Assembly (NCBI GenBank): GCA_042093735.1
Contig: JBELEM010000009.1
Span: 1 to 64,000, forward strand
Direction of reading: 5' to 3'
From: Hellea sp042093735
GTDB taxonomy: Bacteria > Pseudomonadota > Alphaproteobacteria > Caulobacterales > Maricaulaceae
DNA length: 64,000 bases
Below the pieces are notes generated by a model. That model was not told the origin of the DNA. It saw only the letters and a list, made by a program, of their open reading frames with translations, and made no database searches. Made by a program: the position numbers and the translations under genes. Below, one piece after another: positions 55,874-61,968 of the stretch (positions are counted from its first letter, which is position 1; each line of letters opens with the position of its first letter).

Positions 55874-57277
55874 TTACTTAATAGCTTTAGTTATCATGTT
55901 AACATATTTTTCTGAATAAGGCGGAAATTGAAGCATAAAATCTCTAAACTTATCAAGAGGTTGATGCACTACAGAGCGTTCATTTGACATTTCTACAAAC
56001 CCTCGGTGACCTCCAGATCTGCCCATACCAGAACTACCAACACCACCAAAAGGTAGGTTAGGATTACCGCCAGCCTGAATGCAATTATTGTTAATTACTG
56101 CTGAACCTGATGAAGTATTGTCCAGGAAAAAACTTATATTATCTTTATTGTTTGAATAAATATACAAAGCTAATGGATTAGCGCGTTTCTCTATAATTTC
56201 TATAACCTCTGATTGGTCTTTGTAAGTAAGTAATGAAATCACAGGCCCAAATACTTCCTCATTCATTATGTCCATTTTTTCATTCATATTATTTAAAATA
56301 GTTGGTTCGATAAATCTGTCTTGTAGGTCTGCACCGCCTCCTAGTACTGTTTGTGCTCCTTTTTTTACAGCATCATCGATAAGTGACTTTATACGTTTTG
56401 TGTGTCTACCGTTAATTATACGAGGAACATATTTGGACTCATTAAAGCCTGTATTTTCAGAATTATATAATTTTTCCATTTGTTCTTTAATTAGCAAAGA
56501 GAATTTTTCAGAAATAGATTCATGTGCAATAACATACTCAGGCGCTACGCAAACTTGACCTGCGTTCATTACACGGCCCCACGCAACTTTTTTAGCAGCA
56601 TTTTCAAGGTTAGCTGTTTCATCGACTATTACCGGAGATTTTCCACCCATCTCTAAAGTTATAGAAGAGAAGTTATCTGCAGCAGCTTTCATGACTATTT
56701 TCCCAACTGCATTTCCGCCAGTGTAGTAAATATGATTAAAGGGTAAAGATAGTAATTCTTGCGCAACCTCAACGCCGCCTTGGATAACGTAGGCTTCGTT
56801 CTCAGGTAACGCTTTATGAATTATTTCTTCCAATATTTTAGCTGACTTAGCTGCATGTTCAGATGGTTTTATAATAACGGCATTACCAGCTGCCATTGCA
56901 GATATCATGGGAACAAATGTTTCTGCAGTGGGGGCATTATACGCTGGCATGTTTAATACTACCCCTTTGGATTGATGTCTTATTTCACAACGCTTTCCTA
57001 ATGTGAACATTGTATTCTTTACTCGTTTTGGCTTTATCCATTTATCTAAATGCTTGGACGTATAGTCTATCTCTGCTTTTACCATAATTAGTTCACCTGC
57101 AATATCTACAGGTTGGACACCTCTTTCAATCATTCCGGCATGGTAAAGGTCATCTTTTCGCTCGACAATTCCATCCCAGATACGATTAAGTTTCTCAACT
57201 CGTTCTTTAGCTGTAGTGCCTCTTAGGTACAAAGCTGTGTTTTTAAGTAATTCAAATCTTTTTTTGATAACTGACAT
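55874..57277 (-). CDS. Aldehyde dehydrogenase, coniferyl-aldehyde dehydrogenase-like
   Basis: This 467-residue NAD(P)-dependent aldehyde dehydrogenase has the shorter class-3-like architecture. The general base Glu209 lies in LEMGGKSP and the nucleophile Cys243 in GQVCVAPEYV. PAYNAPTAETFVPMISAMAA and IIKPSEHAAKSA are the cofactor-side segments, and the C-terminal PFGGVGSSGMGRSGG is typical. The closest described type I can recall is coniferyl-aldehyde dehydrogenase, but the family accepts many aldehydes. It is last in the minus-strand operon and starts two bases after the preceding SDR stop. It converges with the sulfatase gene. Confidence 0.88.
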   Translation of the reverse strand: MSVIKKRFELLKNTALYLRGTTAKERVEKLNRIWDGIVERKDDLYHAGMIERGVQPVDIAGELIMVKAEIDYTSKHLDKWIKPKRVKNTMFTLGKRCEIRHQSKGVVLNMPAYNAPTAETFVPMISAMAAGNAVIIKPSEHAAKSAKILEEIIHKALPENEAYVIQGGVEVAQELLSLPFNHIYYTGGNAVGKIVMKAAADNFSSITLEMGGKSPVIVDETANLENAAKKVAWGRVMNAGQVCVAPEYVIAHESISEKFSLLIKEQMEKLYNSENTGFNESKYVPRIINGRHTKRIKSLIDDAVKKGAQTVLGGGADLQDRFIEPTILNNMNEKMDIMNEEVFGPVISLLTYKDQSEVIEIIEKRANPLALYIYSNNKDNISFFLDNTSSGSAVINNNCIQAGGNPNLPFGGVGSSGMGRSGGHRGFVEMSNERSVVHQPLDKFRDFMLQFPPYSEKYVNMITKAIK

Positions 57278-57279
57278 TT

Positions 57280-58155
57280 TTAACCTTTATACTGTGGTAT
57301 ACCGACAGCTTTTTGAATTGTTTTTTCAAATAAACTTTCAGACATGATACCCAGCATTACTTTCATGGGTTTAACGTCTTTTCCAACTAAATAGCGCGGC
57401 TTCCATTTTTTCTTATTAAGCAGGGATAATACCTCTTCAGTCACATAATCTGGATCATTGCCTCTAGAAATTTGTTCTACCATTTTTGTGGTTGTAGTTT
57501 CTAACAAAAAGGGCTGGTAAACAGATTTTACTGTGTTTGAAATATTGGTCCAAATATCTTTGGTTGTTTCTTTTGCATTAGCTGTCATATGAGTTTTAAC
57601 AGCTCCCGGCTCGATTGAAGTTACTTGAATACCTAAAGGTGCGAGTTCATTTCTGAGTGTGCAGGTTAGGCCCTCTACTGCCCATTTTGACATATTATAG
57701 CTTCCTGAGCATACGGGGTTTGCTCTCACGGCTCCTGAAGCAAAATTTATAATACGTGAATGAGGTGCGCCTTTGCGTATCAGAGGTAAGAATGCTTGTA
57801 CCACTCGCATTGAACCAAATGTGTTGACCTCAAAGAGAAATTTAGCCTCTTTCATGTCTATGCCTTCAATTGGGCCAGTTCCCTTGTTCGCAATGCCTGC
57901 ATTATTTATTAATAAATCTAATGGACGGTCTTTCAGATGCTTCGATACTATTTTTGCACTTTTTAAAACAGACTCTTCAGATGTTACGTCTTGCTCAACT
58001 ATTACAATGTTAGGGTCGGTTCCTAATTCACTTGTATCGGCCCCAGGTAAAACTCCAGCAAAAACAAGCCATCCTCTCTTCGCTAACTTACAGGCTTTCA
58101 TAGCCCCCATACCCATAGCCGCACCTGTTATAAATGCTGTTTTATTATCTGTCAT
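57280..58155 (-). CDS. Short-chain dehydrogenase/reductase
   Basis: This 291-residue classical SDR has the motif TGAAMGMGAMKACKLAKRGW, LLINNAGIANKG, the catalytic Ser in IINFASGAVR and the Tyr/Lys in SGSYNMSKWAVEGL. The C-terminal tail is longer than usual (KPRYLVGKDVKPM), as in the group related to 17-beta- and 11-beta-hydroxysteroid or retinol dehydrogenases. An upstream ATG 18 codons away is rejected because AGGGA precedes the chosen start. The substrate is unknown but the cluster suggests a secondary alcohol. A GAAC-N3-GTTC palindrome lies just upstream. Confidence 0.85.
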   Translation of the reverse strand: MTDNKTAFITGAAMGMGAMKACKLAKRGWLVFAGVLPGADTSELGTDPNIVIVEQDVTSEESVLKSAKIVSKHLKDRPLDLLINNAGIANKGTGPIEGIDMKEAKFLFEVNTFGSMRVVQAFLPLIRKGAPHSRIINFASGAVRANPVCSGSYNMSKWAVEGLTCTLRNELAPLGIQVTSIEPGAVKTHMTANAKETTKDIWTNISNTVKSVYQPFLLETTTTKMVEQISRGNDPDYVTEEVLSLLNKKKWKPRYLVGKDVKPMKVMLGIMSESLFEKTIQKAVGIPQYKG

Positions 58156-58182
58156 AGTTTTCCCTACTTCAATTAATTGACT

Positions 58183-58200
58183 TTCCGAACAGCGTTCAGA
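58183..58200. promoter_or_regulatory. GAAC-N3-GTTC palindrome upstream of an SDR gene
   Basis: The sequence CCGAACAGCGTTCAG has complementary GAAC/GTTC arms around a three-base centre. Such short palindromes are common operators of TetR-family regulators. It lies 32 bp before the SDR start and could give that gene and the aldehyde dehydrogenase an internal control point. No regulator gene is adjacent. Confidence 0.4.
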
Positions 58201-58244
58201 AAAGACCATGTGTGCTTCTGAGTCAAGCAGGCATAAGGCATAAA

Positions 58245-60104
58245 TTAATTTAGAATTTCCTGAACCGCACGGAAGGCTTGGGATATAGCAGTGTTTGTAT
58301 CTGCACTAGCACCTGCATCAGAGTTTGCTATGTGTATATTACCAAAGGGCCTTCTGCCTATAACCCAAGGTTTTTCGCTGTCATCATTATAGTGAGGTTC
58401 CCAGATTAGATCTGGGCTATAAGCATATCCGTGAGGCCATCGGTTTACGGTTATTGCGCTTATGTCTTTGTCTGGATTAAATCCAGTGCTACCGAGTGCT
58501 TGAAGTAGTTGTTCTTTAACATGGTTCTCGTACTGCTGAAAAGTTGTTGTTAGCACACTATACCTTCCAGCGCGCCATTGATCAGCTCCTTTAACATCAG
58601 GAACCCATGGAACATGGCACATATGTAGAACCATGGGAGAGTCTGATTTTCCTACGGATTTATAGCCCCCAATTTCAACGGGATATGCGAACTCAACCTG
58701 CTTGTAGAAGCCTGATGTATAATACACAAAATCAGTTTTCAATTGCTCAAAATACTCCCAGTTTGGTACTGCTACTTTAGTATAAACTAGAGGGGCTTTT
58801 ACATTATAGGACAAGGCTTCTTTTTGAACGTCTGGGATTTCAGGGCAAATGTAAGGAATAGCTGAGTTATAACATGCTAAAATACATTTTTTAGATTTAA
58901 CGGTGTGAGCTTTATTGTTTAATACGTATGTTGTTAAAACTGCGTTTTGATTACTAGTGTTTGTAATTTTTACGGCAGTGCTATTTAGTCTAATTTTAAC
59001 ATTATTATCAGCCTTATCTAGTTCTGAATAATTTGCCTTAGCTAATACCACGTCTTCCATAGTGGAGCCAGGCATAGCTAAAGGTGTCAACTTTCTGACC
59101 AGCAGCCTTGCTATTGACGCATTCCCGTCAGGAAAATGAAATATGTATGGCTCATCATTTCGGTGCCCTGTTCTTGGTAAGGTATGGGTCACACCCGGCA
59201 TGCCGCCATCGTAATCTTGTATTAATGTGGTTGGGATTTCATCTATTCCTACACACCAAAAGCTCATTCCCCACCTTTTGTAAATATTGATTATTTGCTC
59301 ATCGATTTTACAATAGTTCCGTAAATAATCCTCATAGCTTACCTGCTTTAGAAGTTCATATTTTTCCTTAAAATTTAAGTTTGGTAAATAGTCTTCTTTG
59401 GATGTATGTACTCTTACAAAATCAGATTTTGCTTTGTCACTAACAGGCATATCTTTTGCAAAATCCTCCCAACTTCGAGATCCATACCCGAAAACAATTT
59501 TATCTTCACCAAAGGTTTCTTTATCAAAGACTATAGATTTCGATAATTTGTTACGTGCCCAAAACTCTTGGTCAAAGTAATTATAAAATTTCTCAGTATT
59601 AATTCCTATTTCATTTAATAGTTTAATGGACTCAGGGTCGTAGGCTGATGGTGTATCGATAGCTTCAGTCCCGCCATAGCCGATACGAATATTTCCTTCT
59701 ATGTCAAATTCATTACGTTTAGCATGTCCCCCAAAATCATCATGGTTGTCCATGACCAGAATTTTACTGTTTGGATTTTCTTTTTGGAAAAAGTAGGCTG
59801 CTGAAAGCCCGCTAATGCCTCCACCAACGACTACAAGGTCATATTCCTCTGATATTTTTTGATGCTGAAAATCTCTACCTGACACTCGGGAGTGCATTGT
59901 TTCCCAAGATCCCTCATGACTTCCTCTTAAACCTATTTTTTGAGGGGGGTAATATGTGCCTGGGAGTTCAAAATTAGTATGATTTTTCAATTTAGAGCTA
60001 GTTTTGGAGCATGAGGACAGCATTGCGGGGTAAAGTGCTGCACCAATTGCTATTTGTGAACCACTCAGAAAATCTCTTCGAGTAATTTTATCCTTATATA
60101 TCAC
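58245..60104 (-). CDS. Tat-exported FAD oxidoreductase, spermidine-dehydrogenase-like
   Basis: This 619-residue flavoprotein opens with a twin-arginine signal (TRRDFLSG, residues 8-15) and then a hydrophobic run ending in LSSC, which is also a possible lipoprotein box. YYPPQKIGLRGSHEGSWE follows, a segment I associate with spermidine dehydrogenase SpdH. The FAD motif DLVVVGGGISGLSAAYFF (about 90-107) and DDFGGHAKRNEF come next. The C-terminus is amine-oxidase-like. It would oxidise an amine or alcohol in the periplasm, but the island context argues that its substrate need not be a polyamine. It lies three bases after the 3-alpha-HSD-like gene. Confidence 0.82.
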   Translation of the reverse strand: MIYKDKITRRDFLSGSQIAIGAALYPAMLSSCSKTSSKLKNHTNFELPGTYYPPQKIGLRGSHEGSWETMHSRVSGRDFQHQKISEEYDLVVVGGGISGLSAAYFFQKENPNSKILVMDNHDDFGGHAKRNEFDIEGNIRIGYGGTEAIDTPSAYDPESIKLLNEIGINTEKFYNYFDQEFWARNKLSKSIVFDKETFGEDKIVFGYGSRSWEDFAKDMPVSDKAKSDFVRVHTSKEDYLPNLNFKEKYELLKQVSYEDYLRNYCKIDEQIINIYKRWGMSFWCVGIDEIPTTLIQDYDGGMPGVTHTLPRTGHRNDEPYIFHFPDGNASIARLLVRKLTPLAMPGSTMEDVVLAKANYSELDKADNNVKIRLNSTAVKITNTSNQNAVLTTYVLNNKAHTVKSKKCILACYNSAIPYICPEIPDVQKEALSYNVKAPLVYTKVAVPNWEYFEQLKTDFVYYTSGFYKQVEFAYPVEIGGYKSVGKSDSPMVLHMCHVPWVPDVKGADQWRAGRYSVLTTTFQQYENHVKEQLLQALGSTGFNPDKDISAITVNRWPHGYAYSPDLIWEPHYNDDSEKPWVIGRRPFGNIHIANSDAGASADTNTAISQAFRAVQEILN

Positions 60105-60107
60105 CTT

Positions 60108-60869
60108 TTAAAATTCATCGGGTCTTAATTGTGCATCGGTACCGCCGTCGACATATATAATGCTTCCTTGCATGTAATCAGCACTATCAGAAAGCATAAA
60201 TTCTATAACCCCAGCTATTTCATCAGCCCTAGCAACTCTTGTTTTAGGAATTGGTATCATCTCGACACTTTTCCCTATTTCTGGATGATCTGCAGCCCCG
60301 CGAAACATAGGTGTTTCTGTTTGCCCAGGAGCTATTGCATTTAATGTAATCCCTGCTTTGCCCCATTGCGGAGATCTTCGTCTTATAGCCCGCGCTACAG
60401 CATGTTTTGATAATGCATAAACCTGAGCACCATGAGCATTACCAATTTCCTTCATTGCCTTGGCTTCATTTTCTTCCAAGAGATACTTTATTATGATGTT
60501 TTCTGGATCAGTCCTCATTTGAGCTGAATTAGAAGAGATAACAACAACGCGCCCATGGCTTCTCTCTAACACTGATTTAAAGCCATCCAGTAACTCGATA
60601 CAGCCAAAATAGTTCACTTTAGCTACTAACTGACCATTTTCTACATGCCCTCCTACTCCTGCAGCTAGGACTAATTTATCAATTTGATTATTTGATAATT
60701 TCAATGTTGTATTTATTGCATATTGCCGGCCTTCGGGAGTTGACAGATCAGCATCAATTTCTTGCCCTTGCAAATCGATACCTATTACTTTGAAGCCTTG
60801 CTTTTGCATCCGAGTCTTTATGCATGCTCCAATACCTGAAGCAGAACCAGTTATAACTGCTATTTTCAT
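60108..60869 (-). CDS. SDR close to 3-alpha-hydroxysteroid dehydrogenase / coniferyl-alcohol dehydrogenase
   Basis: This 253-residue SDR has TGSASGIGACI at the N-terminus, VVVISSNSAQ for the Ser and VYALSKHAVARAIRRR for the Tyr/Lys. It shares several segments with Comamonas testosteroni 3-alpha-hydroxysteroid dehydrogenase HsdA: GIDLQGQEIDADLSTPEGR, the VNYFG segment, the GITLNAIAPGQTETP segment and the ending VDGGTDAQLRPDEF. Coniferyl-alcohol dehydrogenases belong to the same group, so the substrate is a steroid or aromatic alcohol by family knowledge. It is the first gene of the four-gene minus operon, and its promoter region holds two of the island's inverted repeats. Confidence 0.85.
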   Translation of the reverse strand: MKIAVITGSASGIGACIKTRMQKQGFKVIGIDLQGQEIDADLSTPEGRQYAINTTLKLSNNQIDKLVLAAGVGGHVENGQLVAKVNYFGCIELLDGFKSVLERSHGRVVVISSNSAQMRTDPENIIIKYLLEENEAKAMKEIGNAHGAQVYALSKHAVARAIRRRSPQWGKAGITLNAIAPGQTETPMFRGAADHPEIGKSVEMIPIPKTRVARADEIAGVIEFMLSDSADYMQGSIIYVDGGTDAQLRPDEF

Positions 60870-60884
60870 AATATCCCCTGTTAT

Positions 60885-60918
60885 TATTCGTAATTACTAG
60901 TATATTTATTTACGCAAA
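60885..60918. promoter_or_regulatory. Long inverted repeat, site C
   Basis: The arms TATTCGTA and TACGCAAA are separated by exactly 18 bases. The right arm is identical to the right arm of site B, and the left arm matches the site B left arm at six of eight positions. It lies 15 bp upstream of the HsdA-like gene start on the minus strand. Confidence 0.6.
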
Positions 60919-60946
60919 TCGAGATAAAAAACCTTTTAAAGTTAAA

Positions 60947-60980
60947 AATTCGTAGTCATAAGTGCTTAATTTTACGTTAT
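60947..60980. promoter_or_regulatory. Long inverted repeat, site D
   Basis: The arms AATTCGTA and TACGTTAT are separated by exactly 18 bases; each matches the site A arms at six of eight positions. It begins 62 bp after site C and ends 11 bp before the plus-strand SDR start, so it would overlap that gene's ribosome-binding region. Confidence 0.5.
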
Positions 60981-60991
60981 AGGATAATTTT

Positions 60992-61756
60992 ATGAATAAA
61001 TTTGATAATGGAGTGGCTGTGGTTTTTGGGGCGACAGGCGGCATTGGCCGACATGTGTGTCTTGAATTAGCTAAAAACGGATCGGATGTAGCAATTGTTT
61101 GGCGCTCGAATGAAACATTGGCGCTTGAACTAGTAAGCACAATTCAAAAATTGGGTCGCAAAGCAACCTCGCATCAATGTGATGTTTTAATCCCTGGTTC
61201 TGTAGATAAGGTGTTTCAATCTGCTATACGACAACATAGTCAAATTCATACTCTTGTTTGGGGTGCTGGGCCGGTAGTAGAGCAAGTTCATTATAGAGAT
61301 GTTAGTTATGAGCAATGGCAAATGGCTTTGAATATTGAGGTTAATGGTTTCTTTAGTGCGACAAAGGCCGCTATTGTGCATATGAAGAACAAGGGCGGAT
61401 CTATAATACACTTGGGTTCTGCAGGGGAATTAAGTTGGCCTGAAAAAGATGTTCTTTCTGTTGCCCCAAAGGCTGCTAATGAGAGCTTAATAAAAGCAAT
61501 TGCCCGTGAAGAAGGAAAAAATGGTATTAGGGCAAATTCAGTTCTAATAGGCGTTATTGAAGCCGGAATGTTCCTTGAATTAAAAAAACAAGGGGTTTTT
61601 GACCAAGAATGGACTGAGGAAGTTCAGAAAAATCTCGCTCTTAAAAGATGGGGTCAGCCTGAAGAAGTTGGTTATGCAGTTGTCTTTCTTGCTTCTAAAT
61701 GCGCGGGGTATATTACAGGGCAGCAAATATCTGTAGCCGGAGGCTATGGTTTATGA
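60992..61756 (+). CDS. SDR-family protein lacking the catalytic tyrosine
   Basis: This 254-residue protein has the SDR fold: the cofactor motif FGATGGIGRHVCLELAKNG (residues 12-30), the segment LVWGAGP in place of NNAG, and a C-terminal RWGQPEEVGYAVVFLAS followed by GYITGQQISVAGG. The catalytic Ser (IIHLGSAGE) and Lys (VAPKAAN) are present, but the Tyr four residues before the Lys is Ser. It may bind NAD(P) without normal SDR catalysis, or use other chemistry. It diverges from the HsdA-like gene across sites C and D and lies upstream of the second TonB receptor. Confidence 0.82.
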   Translation: MNKFDNGVAVVFGATGGIGRHVCLELAKNGSDVAIVWRSNETLALELVSTIQKLGRKATSHQCDVLIPGSVDKVFQSAIRQHSQIHTLVWGAGPVVEQVHYRDVSYEQWQMALNIEVNGFFSATKAAIVHMKNKGGSIIHLGSAGELSWPEKDVLSVAPKAANESLIKAIAREEGKNGIRANSVLIGVIEAGMFLELKKQGVFDQEWTEEVQKNLALKRWGQPEEVGYAVVFLASKCAGYITGQQISVAGGYGL

Positions 61757-61787
61757 AACGACTTAAACAAACACCGAGTCCTAACTG

Positions 61788-61821
61788 TTTGCGTAACAAA
61801 AATGCAACAATACTACGCAAA
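61788..61821. promoter_or_regulatory. Long inverted repeat, site B
   Basis: The arms TTTGCGTA and TACGCAAA are perfect 8-bp complements separated by exactly 18 bases. The site lies between the Tyr-less SDR and the second TonB receptor, 147 bp before the receptor start. It shares arm sequence and spacing with site A, 9.4 kb away. Confidence 0.75.
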
Positions 61822-61968
61822 ATAACATTTTTAGACCATTATTTGATTAAAACGCGCATTTTTTTGCATTTTTCTTGAGAGTATTCCATTGCGCACTTTT
61901 TTAAAATAAAGTAGAGTTTTGACAATCGCGGCAAAATTGCCTGATATATTACACAAGGGGAGACACAT

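Noticed and set aside
57773..58180. 135-codon plus-strand frame opposite the SDR gene
   Set aside because: Antisense to a full SDR with catalytic motifs; no independent evidence for it.
61850..61884. A possible second inverted repeat 63 bp after site B
   Set aside because: Only a GCG core matches on the left and nothing convincing on the right, so it is not listed as a site.
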